A stretch of DNA of 64,000 nt from Pseudorasbora parva (taxonomy: Eukaryota; Chordata; Actinopteri; Cypriniformes; Gobionidae), in assembly GCF_024679245.1 (NCBI RefSeq), contig NC_090185.1:30754670-30818669 (forward strand), written 5' to 3'. The translations under genes were made by a program, and so were the position numbers. The notes beneath the pieces were generated by a model. The model saw nothing but the letters and a program-made list of their open reading frames with translations, was not told the origin of the DNA and searched no databases. The first letter of the stretch is position 1, and each line of letters starts with the position of its first letter. Positions 49,912 through 62,219 of this stretch are shown here, in pieces.

Positions 49912-50233
49912 TTAAAGCTACACTGTGTAACTTTTCCGTCCACTAGAGGGCGCCTATTCAAAACAAAGGTGTAGTTTGATGACGCCAAGTTTGAGCGCAG
50001 AATCTTGGAAAAGAATCGGGACAGGACTCAGGCAGAAATCATGTTCATGAATGCGGTTATTAACGTTACTGTAGTATGAAGCAGAGCAGGACCGAGTGTT
50101 GTGGGGCTGAGCTCAGCCGCTGCAGCGATTGTTAATGAGATTAAGGCAACACACGGCTCGGGACTTTTATTATGACGGGACAGTCACCTGCGCCCCATTT
50201 CCGCTTCTTGGTCATGAGTATGAGGTAGCGCAG
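49912..50233 (+). mobile_element. Left half of the TTAA element also seen at 9161
   Basis: Starts TTAAAGCTACACTGTGTAAC and follows the 9161 element through CACTAGAGGGCGCCTATTCA and GCGGTTATTAACGTTACTG to TGAGTATGAGGTA. It is cut at 50233 by a family A segment. It has no expanded minisatellite. Confidence 0.8.
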
Positions 50234-50704
50234 CTCTGTTTATCATATAGATCTGGGGAATTTGGAGGCCAAATCAACACCTCAAACTCGTTGTTCGTTC
50301 TCCTCAAACTGTTCCTGAACCATTTTTGCTTTGTGGTAGGGCGCATTATCCTTCTGAAAGAGGACACAGCCACCAGGGAATACCGTTTCCATGAGAGGGT
50401 GTACATGGTCTGCAACAATGCTTAGGTAGGTGGTACATGTCAAAGTAACATCCACACAGATGGCAGGACCCAAGGTTTCCCAGCAGAACATTGCCCAAAG
50501 CATCACACTGCCTCCATCGGCTTGCAAGTGACACACACACACCCGGTCATCCACGTGATGTAAAAGAAAACATGATTCATCAGACCAGGCCACCTTCTTC
50601 CATTGCTCTGTGGTCCAGTTCTGATGCTCACGTGTCCACTGTTGGTGCTTCCGGCGGTGGACAGGGGTCAGCATGGGTACCCTGACTGGTCTGCGGCCCC
50701 ATAC
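50234..50704 (-). pseudogene. Family A transposase, central part (split copy, part 1)
   Basis: A 143-residue minus-strand frame: RRPVRVPMLTPVHRRKHQQW, WTTEQWKKVAWSDESCFLLH (first D), a deletion of the HLPGENMAPGC segment, GGSVMLWAMFCWETLG, LFQKDNAPYHKAKMVQEQFE (second D). It ends before the catalytic E where it meets the TTAA element. At 50704 it breaks off at CCCCATAC; the expected next bases appear at 52229. Confidence 0.87.
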
Positions 50705-50834
50705 TGTGTGCACACCTCACAAATGGCTGTTAATTGGATTATTTCGTTAGCAAACATGTAACTATAAATGTTCAGTTCTTTCCATCAATCTTTTTTTTTT
50801 ACTCTCACATTTAAAATTTCATGAGGTTAACTTT

Positions 50835-52045
50835 AGCCCTGTTTTCACCAAAATTACCCGGAAAAATTTGTACCAGGAACTTTTTTACAGGAACTTTTCT
50901 TCCCCCCAAACCTGCAACTGTCTGCGTTTCCACCGCGATAAAATTCCGTGAAGATTAGACTTCCGATAGTCTGGTGATGTAGGAATGCGCGCGACTGCTC
51001 CTCCAAGTCAGTGACGGACAGTAATCATTTTTGCGCAATACTATATTCGCGTTTACAAGCACACTTTTTTTTTCATTCCAATTGAAAGATTTAGTGGACT
51101 GTTTACATGAGACGTTATCTAAACCAATCTGGTGTTTACATGTGATGACTTTCAATCGCAAATCGACTTTGTTTGCCGCATCAAAAATGTCAACGCTGTT
51201 TTCTCCAGCAGCTGAATGTGTTAACTGTAGCCATAGCAACTCTTAACGACCACCAGGAGTAATACAGTATTATATAAGCTATTTATTTGTTGTAAAGTGT
51301 AATAATCATCTCAGAAATTTTTTTTTCTTAAAAGTCATTAAAGTAAAAACTGCCTGGGGCAATATACGCTGTGTCATTATTCCAACATTATCTTCATAAC
51401 TTACGAAATAAAAAGTTTACCCCTCAGAAAAATGAACTTTCCTCTCTCGTCAACATGAGCGCGGCGCGCGCTGTCATGTCATGTAAGGACGCACACTTAA
51501 AAGTAATCGGTCAGGTCGTTTACATGGTGAACAATAGACTGTAAAAAAATAAATAACGAGTATGGATGAGATTCAAGCTGTGCTGCTTTTGCTGGTTTAC
51601 TAAAGAGGTAATTAAAAATGACAGAAAAGAGCATAGCATATTCAGAAACTTGTAAAGCTAGATTTAAAATGACAATGTATATTATTATCAGCTATTACGG
51701 ACATCGAACGTGAGATGGCTGAGACGAACGCATCGCGTGCCATCAGACAGAGAGCAAGACTGATATTTACTGAACGCAGAACAAACCTCGCAAAAGACTT
51801 TTAAAAATGCCGGTTGAAATAAAAGGCTGCGTGAGCTCAACCAATCAGTATGTTCAGCGCCCAATTCCCGCCCTCGAAAGTTCCTGAACTTTAAAAAAAA
51901 GTACTACCTCGCGTTCAGGGCCGTTTGGAGGGGGAAATATTTACCCGGAACTTCATTTAGACCCTGGTTCCTGTGGTCTAAACACACGAGTACCACCCCA
52001 AAGTTCCTGGTTCCTGGGTAAAGTTCCTGCGGTGGAAACGGGGCT
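50835..52045. mobile_element. AGCCC(C/T)GTTT-type TIR element, 1.21 kb
   Basis: Left AGCCCTGTTTTCACCAAAA, right inverted AGCCCCGTTTCCACCGCAGG. Inside both ends lie GTTCC and TACCCGG/TACCCAGG phrases (GGAACTTTTTTACAGGAACT left, CCAAAGTTCCTGGTTCCTGG right). There is no transposase. The element lies within a 1.5-kb segment that separates two halves of a family A copy. The superfamily is unassigned. Confidence 0.78.
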
Positions 52046-52228
52046 TTATACCTTTATAACTTATACACTTGTGGTCAGTTTGCACATACCGATCAACATC
52101 CTTGTTTGCTTTGCAGCCCCTTTAAATAAAGTTTAAAAAGTGACCCTATACGTCAGATCATCCACAAATCTTTCTACAGCATTGTTGGCAGGGCAGCCAG
52201 AGCGAATTTTGACAGTGAACGCACAGAT

Positions 52229-52505
52229 ACGCAACAAACTGTGATGCACTGTGTATTCTGACACCTTTCTATCAGAACCAGCATTAACTTCTTGAGCAAT
52301 CTGATCTACAGTAGCTCGTCTGTTTGATCAGACCACACGGGCCAGCCTTCGCTCCTCACGTGCATCAATGAGCCTTGGCCACCCATGACCCTGTCACCAG
52401 TTCACCACTGGTCCTTCATTGGAGCACTTTTGATAGAGACTGACCACTGCAGACCGGGAACAGCCCACAAGAGCTGCAGTTTTGGAGATGCTCTGTTTGT
52501 TTAGT
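52229..52505 (-). pseudogene. Family A transposase, N-terminal part (split copy, part 2)
   Basis: On the minus strand: [23 protein letters not shown] [51 protein letters not shown] and KVSEYTVHHSL. It begins at CAACAAACTGTG, exactly where the 50704 end leaves off in unbroken copies. The two parts are therefore one element split by about 1.5 kb. Confidence 0.85.
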
Positions 52506-53095
52506 TAATTACTGAATTAAACAAACTACTTAAAAATCTCACTGGCAGTTAGCTGAGGGTTTTATCACATTAGTTTTCTATTGAATGATTCTGAAGTTCT
52601 CAGTTCTATTGTAAAGAGCTGGTTATGTATTAGTCATAAAACGTATCTGAGATGCCACTGAGCAAATCAAATGAAAGATGGCAAACAGTTTGGTTTGAAG
52701 TGCAGACCCCGCCCACCCACCAACTCTCACACTCGCAATTATCTCCTCTTATTCCATATACCATAGACCGGAGGGAATCGTTTCCATGACAATGCCCGTC
52801 TGATGGGTAAATGAAAGCAGAAGATATTCCAGATGCATCCGAGGTTCCTATATGAAAAACACGCTGCATTCTGATCAGAGGGCTGCTTTCAGACGAGCCT
52901 TCAGAGGAGAGGCGCCCTGTAATCAAAGAGCTGTGAAAGAGTTTATATGTAAAAGTATTTTCCATCAGGTGAAGCCCTCCTCACATGGCGGTCTGTTCAG
53001 AGGAGGTTAATGCGTTTTAATGACAAAATGGGGGAGGGTGATGCACTCTTGCCACTCTGCCTAATGCTGAAGACCCCTGCTGTTCTCCTAATGGT

Positions 53096-53098
<3 letters not shown>
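52506..53098. other. No gene seen
   Basis: Unique-looking. The 111-residue minus-strand frame at 52630-52965 has no motif or splice signals. Confidence 0.45.

Positions 53099-53190
<92 letters not shown>
53099..53190. repeat. (GA)n microsatellite
   Basis: About 46 GA units. Confidence 0.96.
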
Positions 53191-53191
<1 letters not shown>

Positions 53192-53439
53192 AAGGATGGC
53201 TGTATCGCCCAGAGGCTAATAGCAGACACAACCACATTAGCGGTGTCCTGTGCCATCTCTCCTCAGCAGAGCTCTGTGGGTAGAGAGGATATTAAACTGT
53301 CCCAACAGGTGCTGCTGTCACTGCACACACACATACAACCCGACGAGATCTGGAGAATGCTGCCTGTATACATTAGTAATCCTAAATATTTGAAAAATAA
53401 TAAATGTATGCAACTTTGAAAATGTCATTTTCAGCAGTA

Positions 53440-54373
<934 letters not shown>

Positions 54374-54439
54374 GCAAACAAACAAATTAGCCACAACAAA
54401 ATTGACCAAATATTTTGCTGTCTTTTTTTGCATATAGCA

Positions 54440-54860
54440 AAAATCCCACAAATACTGTAGATAAAGTAACAGTTTGTTTGAGTATAATCTGTACTCTGGC
54501 AAAGGCCAAAACATGAGCCTGATGGACTTGTTCTTAAGCCACCTCTTGGTTGTCTTTGCAAGTTGGGCAAGAGCATTGTCTGGATGAAAAATAACATCTG
54601 ATCATTCTTCTTTACATAACAACTTTTCATTTGTGGAAAGCAAGACATTCTGCAATATTCTCCTGTACTCTGAAGCATTAAATGGCTTTTCAAAGTGAAG
54701 CAGCTCACAAATCCCAGCCCTAAAAAGACTCCCCACACGACGACACAGTCTCTGTGCTTCACTGTGCTAGAGATGCATTTATTATTGTAATTTTCAGCAG
54801 ATTTTCGAAGACACCACTCTGTTTCATTGTGATTCATCAATCCTCACACACAACTTCCCA
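54440..54860 (-). pseudogene. Tc1-like transposase fragment, probably family E, catalytic part
   Basis: Minus-strand frames give ETEWCLRKSAENYNNKCISS, TVKHRDCVVVWGVFLGLGFV, then after a frameshift FHPDNALAQLAKTTKRWLKN with the second catalytic D, and KSIRLMFWPLPEYRLYS. The order TVKH...VVWG...PDNA..AKTTKRWLK is that of Tc1 transposases. It differs from families A-D and F. The E region is degenerate. The link to the N-terminal family E fragment at 13877 is a guess from the complementary parts. Confidence 0.7.
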
Positions 54861-55104
54861 TATTCTGCCAAAGCATCATTCTGCCATATATTTATGTTCA
54901 TGTAGTATTTCTTACCATAAATTATATATGATTATATATTAATTAATGCTGTCAAACCGATGCATAAAACATAAAATTTGGTAAATATATCAGGCTATGA
55001 TTTATTGATGTTTTAGTTCGGAATCTGTTCACCTGTATGATCCAGTTTCCCAGTATGTGCCTTATTTGTTCCCTTGATTGTTCACCTGTTGCCCGATAAA
55101 TTAG

Positions 55105-55790
55105 CTTTTTATTTCTTTATTTCTTTATTTATATAGCAAAAATGAACAACAACTGGAGTTGACCAAAGTGCTTTACACAGTCGATTAACAAACAATCATA
55201 ATTTTAAAAAAAATTTAAGGAAAAAAAGAACCGTCCGCACCCAAATGCTGCAGTGGCGTTTCCAGCCTTGCGGAGTTACACTTAGTTTTAAGTTTATCAA
55301 CAAATTCAACATTTGATATGTGACTTAACCAACACCCAGAGTCCCTTTGGTGCACTGGTTGAATAGCTGAAACAATCTTAAAAGTAATAGGTAAATGGTC
55401 ATAGAAATTAGACTCAGATCTTTACATCCTCAATTTGTATATTATGAGTCAAGACCAAGTCTAGCATATGTCCTCGTATCTGGGTGGGGCTTTTGACCCA
55501 TTGTGACAAATCTGTTAAAAATTGTTAAGAGGCACAAAGATATCCTTTACGTGTATGCCCCCATAACTGCCAATCCGGTTTGTTTCAGGGTTTTTTTTTC
55601 TTTCTATAAACTGTACTAACAAAGGTATAACCATCAAGATTAACTGAAAAATTCCCCTGAGTGTCTTTTAAATGTTAACAAAGTCATTATGACATTAGTT
55701 GTTTTAGTCCACAGCCTAAGCAAATGCTCCACTCTTCTCCACAATGGTAACCCACAATCATTTAAATCGTTCTAATAATTCCAACATAAT
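55105..55790 (-). pseudogene. LINE fragment: endonuclease C-terminal part and 3' tail
   Basis: On the minus strand, 55512-55420 reads DLSQWVKSPTQIRGHMLDLV, LTHNIQIEDVKI. The RGHxLDLV phrase is typical of the apurinic-type endonuclease of non-LTR retrotransposons. After two stops the frame continues YDHLPITFKIVSAIQPVHQR, where DHLP corresponds to the conserved SDH near the endonuclease end, and runs on to about 55225. The part at 55105-55200 (ATATAGCAAAAATGAACAAC, CCAAAGTGCTTTACA) looks like a LINE 3' tail. The reverse transcriptase between them is absent, so this is an internally deleted or composite remnant. Confidence 0.7.
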
Positions 55791-56323
55791 TGAATATTAA
55801 ACCCTATTAAACCCAATCAAGTCTCCCCCTTTCTCATTATGCTGAGAGAGAAAAAGAACGGTTACTTATAAAATTACAACATTTACTTGCTCTTGATTTT
55901 GCCATATGCAAATCATGCTGGGAACTAACAAGCCCCGCCCAGTTTCAGTTAATGCAACACAAATCATTCATGTAACACAACACAAACAAATTAAGTTTGG
56001 CTTCAATTTGACTTTTTTTGATATAATTAAGTTTGGACAAAATGCATAGCAGTTGTGTTGCTTTAGCTCATTTTGATAAAGCATTTTGAACAAGTAGTAT
56101 AAATCGTTTTTTTTTTTTTTCAGTGTAGGATGTCATTAAATGTGCATGTTAATGCAGGCGTCCCAAAACTTTTTACAATATAGTGTAGATAAAATATTTA
56201 TATAATTTTATTTCTTCATATAGCCTACATTTTGGACATTTAAATTTTTTATATGAAAATGTGTATGTACAGAAATGTATGATTTTTGTTGTTGTTATTG
56301 ATATTTTTCACTTTCTTCTCCAG
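55791..56323. other. No gene seen
   Basis: AT-rich unique-looking sequence that would be intron if the next feature is an exon. It ends in a good polypyrimidine tract. Confidence 0.5.
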
Positions 56324-56472
56324 CATCTTTATGTACCCTAAGGTTGGAAATAACGGTGAAAAAAAAAAGTTCAGCTCTGTGGACAAGTACGATTTACTGT
56401 GGAAATTGACACAGATGGAGTCTCAACTTGAATCTGTAACTCAAGAGCGAATGTTCCTTCGCGGACGTCACG
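56324..56472 (+). CDS. Candidate internal exon, function not recognised
   Basis: 149 bp preceded by a strong acceptor (TTTTTCACTTTCTTCTCCAG) and followed by a consensus donor (CG|GTGAGAAA). The open frame reads IFMYPKVGNNGEKKKFSSVD, KYDLLWKLTQMESQLESVTQ, ERMFLRGRH. The second half has heptad-like spacing of hydrophobic residues (L, L, L, M, L, V) and charged residues, so it may be part of a coiled coil. It is the only place in the window where splice sites, frame and non-repeat composition agree. I do not recognise the protein. It could be a chance open frame, as a single 149-bp exon is weak evidence. Confidence 0.45.
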
Positions 56473-58432
56473 GTGAGAAACAATTAGGATCCGAAAAAGG
56501 CCGTTGAGTGGATTTTATAGCTTTGTCCGCTTACACTGCGATCTTTTCCTTTAATGTGTAAACATGTAGTGTGTTCTGAAGTGATCTAATGCAGAGTGTT
56601 CAATGAATGACTAAGTGCTGTCATCATCCTCTCAACATCGTTCTCCATTAATTTTCCCGTTATTAGCTCCTGTGGCTCTGAGCGATTGTTTTTTTCCACC
56701 CTGGCTTGATTAAGGATTGCTGCTCTGAGAGCTTCTGGTTGTGGCTTTGAGTCGACAACAATAGATTGGGAGTCTGGGAACACCGTGTTTTTCATGATGT
56801 CGGTCTAATAACTCCTGAACTAGCGCCCAGATCTTTTTCTACTCAGCCCCCCTCCCCAACTATATGTTTTTTATTTTACTCCACCCTCTCGTGCTCTTCA
56901 TAATACAGTTCTGGTAATGTGTGCGTGTCTTTGTTTTTTTATGTACAGAACATCCTAACCCCAATACTGAGTGATGCGTCTGCTGATGTGTTTACCCAAC
57001 TCTGTGTAATCAGGATGTGACCGCCCACGACCGAATACAGCGCTAGGACGCACACAAACTCCTGTTGCCAAATGAGCCATACTCAGGCTAATATGTTTGA
57101 GTTGCAGCTCTGAAACACACTTTACAACCTGTCAGACAGGCCTATACCAGTATAAATGAAGAGCACGTGTGCGCAGAGCTCCAGGAAAACACTTGGAAAC
57201 CGAGAATGGAGGCTAATAAAGCCGCGGATCATAATGAATGTGATCCCTTTATGCAAGATCGCGATATGATCTACACACAAAACCCAATATGTGTGCCATG
57301 CATGAAATGTTATACTGTGGACTAATACTATCAGTCAACTCTGTTGACATGGTGTTCTCGCTTCACTCGCAGTCAAACTAGACAGATAAGATTAAACAAG
57401 GAAGTTTGACCGATTTCCTTGAGCACTAATCCTCATGTGAAGACTTCATTAAACATAATTAGCTGTAAATGTGGCGGGTTTTCCATGAGAGTGTGTCGCA
57501 CGAGTTCAACCGCAATACGAGCGGAAGGCAAAAAAAACATTTGAAGAAAATGTTCTCGACTTTAGGTGGCTATTTGAGGTGCTTTTAGTGGGATGTGACA
57601 GGGTTTGTAAACCTTTTGTTTGTAGTTTCATCCATAAACGATGGAAATGGCTGAGCGTGCATGTAAAAAAAAAAAAGTGGACGCTTCCCTACTTGAATGA
57701 TAATTACGTTGCTGTGAGTTGCCTGGATACAAACCATGTGAAATCATTGGGGGTATCAGAGGTTGCAGCAGAAACACAAATTCCCTTTGTAACAGTAAGT
57801 TGCGTTGTGCATTCAATATGCAGAACAAAATTACCGCCTCACTGATATCAATTTACGACAACAGTTTGTGGAAAAACATGGAAACGGTTGAAAGGAACAC
57901 TGTCTGAAGCGTGTTGGTCCTGAGCGTCTAATCAAGTTTTTGCCATTAGTAAAGGGACGGAGGTGTTTTGAAAGCTCAAAATAACATCCGATGCGCAATA
58001 ACACACCAATTTTTAAATTCTTTTCAGATGTGATTACCTTCTTAAAAGAAACGGCAGGAACGCCTCAGCTGTCCACAAGTGGAGCTACAATCATAAATCA
58101 CTTTTACTCATTTAAATGTATGATTTCAGATAAGAAAAATGGGAAGTTTTGTAAAACCTGATGTCCCAGATTGTTCCTGTCCCCAGAGAGAAGTGAGCTA
58201 CACCAGAGTAGAAGTTAAATCCCATGTGGACGCTTAAGCACTTGGAAAACCCAAGGCCTTCGTTCTCCTAATAACCAGCATGCGTATAGCAATGAGGTTT
58301 ACCTGCTTTTTTAACATTTGTTATTCCTGTTATGCAGTGCACCTTCTGAATTCTGTAAATAATTTTTTTTTTAAAGTAAATAAAAGCTGGCATTTAAGGT
58401 ACTATTTCAATTTTTTTGTGTTTTTCCGCCCC
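56473..58432. other. No gene; unique sequence with possible conserved blocks
   Basis: The longest repeat-poor stretch of the window. 56590-56810 and 57180-57480 have mixed composition with motifs such as CCATTAATTTTCCC and AAACATAATTAGCTG. That would suit conserved non-coding sequence near an exon, but this is only an impression. No second exon was identified. Confidence 0.4.
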
Positions 58433-58635
58433 CAGGGATCTCCAAACACGGTCCTGAAGGGCCGCTGTCCTGCAGAGTTTAGCTCCAACCCCCTAAATAA
58501 ACACCTGAACCAGCTAATAAGTGTCTTACAAGGGCCGATTAAGACACTGATTAGTGTGTTCAGGTGTGTTTAATTGGGGCTGGAGCTAAACTCTGCAGGA
58601 CAGCGGCCCTTCAGGACCGTGTTTGCAGACCCCTG
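58433..58635. mobile_element. Palindromic MITE, 203 bp
   Basis: The left arm CAGGGATCTCCAAACACGGT and the right arm inverted CAGGGGTCTGCAAACACGGT continue as near-perfect inverted repeats for about 55 bp (CCTGAAGGGCCGCTGTCCTG, CAGAGTTTAGCTCCA) and less well to the centre. It resembles the Angel-type fold-back elements described in zebrafish; the name is not certain. No clear target duplication. Confidence 0.85.
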
Positions 58636-58757
58636 AAGTAAATGCACTTTTCCTGGCCTGCCACTGGTACAAAATGAACACTTTCCACCTGCCAAATGCA
58701 AATAAAATAAATTTAAGCAAGTAAATCAAACTGAGTTACTATAGCACTGCTACATAG

Positions 58758-59532
58758 TAGGGGTGTAATGATTCGTTTTAACAACGATTCGATTCGTATC
58801 CCGATTTGAGGTTGTCGATACGATTCAAGGACGATATTGGTTCATTTAGAACGATACGATCGGAAACGATTCAGTAAATTGAAATCGATTCAGTAACCTG
58901 AATTTTTTTTTAGCCAAACATTTAAATCAGTGTGACTCAAATAAATACGTGCAGGTGAAGTTTCCAAGATTCCTGTTGTTTGGTATCAGTTTGGTATTTG
59001 GTATTGTTTGGTATCAATTAATTATGGATATAAACAAACAAGTAAACAATTAATGGCAAATGTGTTCACATTTTATTTGAATAAAGTGCAACCAACAGTT
59101 TAGGTTGAATGAGCAGTGGCAGAACATCTCCGTCTTTTCTAAAGCCAGTGTTTCCACGCACTGGACCACAATGGTGGCTTGATCATTTCTCGCTCGTTGG
59201 CTTCTGCTCTGTCATCCGCTGTCATGACAAATCCTGTCCGCGCTGTGTTTTGTATTCTTTGCGCTGCTGCTGGCGCATGCGGCTGACGTCACATATAGGC
59301 TGACTGAGGAACGTTTAACGCCTTTATCATTAAAAGTGCTAAGAAAAAACATCCATATAAAGTCTGACATGCTTAAATCAAATGCGTTATTTCCTGTTGA
59401 TTACCTTTTAAAACGATATTAGATTGATATATGTCGTCCGGAAGGCCAACTTGCTGAGCACAGATCGATGTAGTTGGATCACAGGAATATAAATTGATAC
59501 ATCGATGTAGTAGATGAATCATTACACCCCTA
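58758..59532. mobile_element. hAT-type non-autonomous element, 775 bp, with 8-bp target duplication
   Basis: TAGGGGTGTAATGATTC at 58758-58774 is exactly inverted at 59516-59532. CTACATAG at 58750-58757 is repeated exactly at 59533-59540, an 8-bp target duplication as made by hAT transposases. The left inner part holds repeated CGATTCG/CGATAC motifs (GATTCGTTTTAACAACGATT). The interior includes a GC-rich part (59130-59290) with no hAT transposase motif. The perfect duplication suggests a fairly recent insertion. Confidence 0.92.
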
Positions 59533-59540
59533 CTACATAG

Positions 59541-60927
59541 TGATTCAAGCCTGATCCTCAAAGTTTTACCTGATGTAAAAAAATGTGCGTAAATCTGAAT
59601 CAAACGGCTTCTAATTGCGCTACTAAATGTAGTAAATGTAGCCCCTCTGTCTAAGAGCGTTAACACGACAACTATGTACTAAAAACAAAGCATTTTCCTT
59701 TTTCGTGTACATATGAGAACGTTGTTAAAACGACCTCCATTCATACGGATCTGCGAAAAACGTCTAAAATGCTGTATTATTCATGCCAGACCAGTAGTTG
59801 GCCATGTCACTTTGTAAGGAAATTTCCATAGACGAACATGCACAAGACATCAGCGCTTTAACAAATTCGAATTTTTGTAGTTTATGTGGAGACGAGATAA
59901 CAGTATTGTTTTCAAACATGTACACTTTGAAACGCACAAGTTTTCAAAAGTTTGGATTTTCAGGCCCCCAAAGCACTATTGTCGTGTAAATGAACGGCCA
60001 AAACACATAACAAGTTTTCCTTGTTTAGTTGAAAACGGTGTCATTTAAATGGTCCGTAACAATGATGGAACTGTTTTTCATCTCAGATTTCATCTGACAT
60101 AGATCTTCTGTCTGCTTGTGAGCCTGTCAAGTGACTCTATTTACAGGATGGAAAGTGAAATTGAAGACACAGGAAAATCTATAAACTGATCATCAATACC
60201 AAAGAATAAGAAAAGTTGTAAAAATGGTTTAGAACTGAAACTAATTAAGTTGTGACCGTCTTAATGAGTGAGTCATTGAGTCGATTCAATGAAACGGCTG
60301 ATTCATTCAAGAATGAGGCAGTCGTTTATGAATCTTTGATTCAACCGATTTATTCAAACGCTGAATCATTCAGTAACACACTGTTGCTGTTAGACACGTT
60401 ATGGTTTGTTTGGAACTATTTTTGCTGCTGAAATAAAACAAAAACAGTCAATATTGCATTTAAAATGTGACTTGATGATGGAATGGTCATATGAAATCAG
60501 TGTCTCATTTTCAATCATGATGTTTTCAGGAGAACGGCACTCTTGGTTGTGTGATGATGTTTAACTGTATCATATGTTGCTATAAATATAAAAACTCCAA
60601 ATGTAGTTTTTACCACAGTATGTTACTGAGTTTCTCCGTGTGAGAGGCGCTCATTTGTTTTTGATTTATCCTCAAGAGGCTGCGCGACCATCAACACTAC
60701 CTTTTTACCACCAGTTCATTACATTATATATTATTATTCACTATCGATCGCCACTTACACTAAATGAATGCAGAATCATTCTTGCATGTTGGTGATTCCC
60801 TAGATATAATGTTTTTGTTATTAACGTTTTAATCAGGCTGCTTGTCCGGTCAGGCAAGTAAAATTCTGTTTCACTTGCCCCTTCAAAAAAATACACTTAT
60901 CCCGGACAAGCGTTAATGTCAAGCCCT
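59541..60927. other. No gene; degenerate TGAATCATTCA repeats
   Basis: 60240-60380 has many copies of TGATTCATTCA/GATTCAACCGA-like words. CCCGGACAAG and TTCACTTGCCC near 60865-60905 look like a worn transposon end. Nothing coding. Confidence 0.45.
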
Positions 60928-61053
60928 ATATATACATATATATATATATACATATATATACATACATATATATATATATACATATATATACATACATATA
61001 TATATACACTCTGTCTTATCACACACACACACACACATGCACACACACACACA
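60928..61053. repeat. (TA)n/(CATA)n and (CA)n microsatellites
   Basis: Alternating TATATA and CATACATA blocks to about 61009, then ACACACAC with one TG step to 61053. Confidence 0.93.
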
Positions 61054-61415
61054 GAATCTAGTGGTAAAATACATCTACGATACATAATAGTTTTAACTTT
61101 ATTATTGTAACTCAACTGAGCAAACTAGCTGAGCACAATACTAGAAACTTCTCCCAAGCGCAATGGGCAGGAGCCAGAGAGTATTAACGCAGAGTACTGG
61201 CATATTCAGACAGATCCTGTTGTAAGTAATGAAGGTTCAGAGTGACTTTTCAATAAATAGAACACCATCTGTAGCGGGATGTAGATCCAGGTGATGGCTC
61301 ATCTCTTAACGCCCAGCTTTCACCAGGCTTTGTCGTGGACTACTCCATGGATTTGGGGCTTCAATTGTACGATTATGTACTTTCTGATATGATGTTGACA
61401 GGGCTGTTTAAAACT
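61054..61415. other. No gene seen
   Basis: Unique-looking sequence. Confidence 0.45.
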
Positions 61416-61575
61416 TAAATTGTGCGTCCCCATGAGGAAAATAGCTTATTAATCATACAAATAATGTGTGTTTTTGAGTTAAGGAGTCGGGATAGGGGAT
61501 AGAATGCGTATGTGTGTGTGGGTTAGGTAAACTGTAAGTTATGGGGACAAAATGTCATGATGTGTGTGTGCTGGG
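61416..61575. repeat. Dispersed GTCCCC...TGTG repeat, copy 3
   Basis: Starts CGTCCCCATGAGGAAAATAG, continues AATCATACAAATAATGTGTG and GGATAGGGGATAGAATGCG, with TGTGTGTG near its end. Related to 2905-3043 and 32490-32772. Confidence 0.65.
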
Positions 61576-62219
61576 ACATCAGTATTTCTTTTTTCATTAA
61601 TTATAGTGTTTACTGTTGTTTATAAACTTTTTGAAGAGACACTGTGCGGAGGTGACAATGACATACAGCCAAATGCTTAATTTCCAATTACTCACATTTA
61701 CTTTCAGAGAATTTACATAATAACTAAATTCAATATGCTACATTGAAAAAAAGTATAGCTCATCATAACGCTAGCAAAGCCAAGGTCATGTTTTAATGTT
61801 TTGGTACTGCAATCAACAGAGATGTGAAATGCGAGACATAAAAGCTCCAAGATGTACATTATTTATACATTTATTTCACTTACTGAATACTTAAAAAGGT
61901 TATGCAGTGTTTGATAAATAAACAGTAATAACCTTGATTATTTTGAATAAATATGTACTTATAAATAAACAAATCTAGTATTAGCCTTTATAGTTAAAAA
62001 GTAATTATAATTCCTAAATGTAAATGTACTTAAAAATATATATATAAACCAAAATTGATATACAAGTTTGCTTTTTTATTTAAATTAGTCAGTGTCATGT
62101 ACTAATTGTAGTAATAACTATGAATTATGCATAATTACATGAAACTAATCCTTGCTTAAATAGTATTAAATATGTAGTTAGAATGCAACAAGGACACCAT
62201 AACAGTGTAAAATTATACA
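61576..62219. other. No gene seen
   Basis: AT-rich unique-looking sequence. Confidence 0.5.

Noticed and set aside
52630..52965. 111-residue minus-strand frame
   Set aside because: No recognisable motif and no support for a promoter or splice sites; length is within chance for a 64-kb window.
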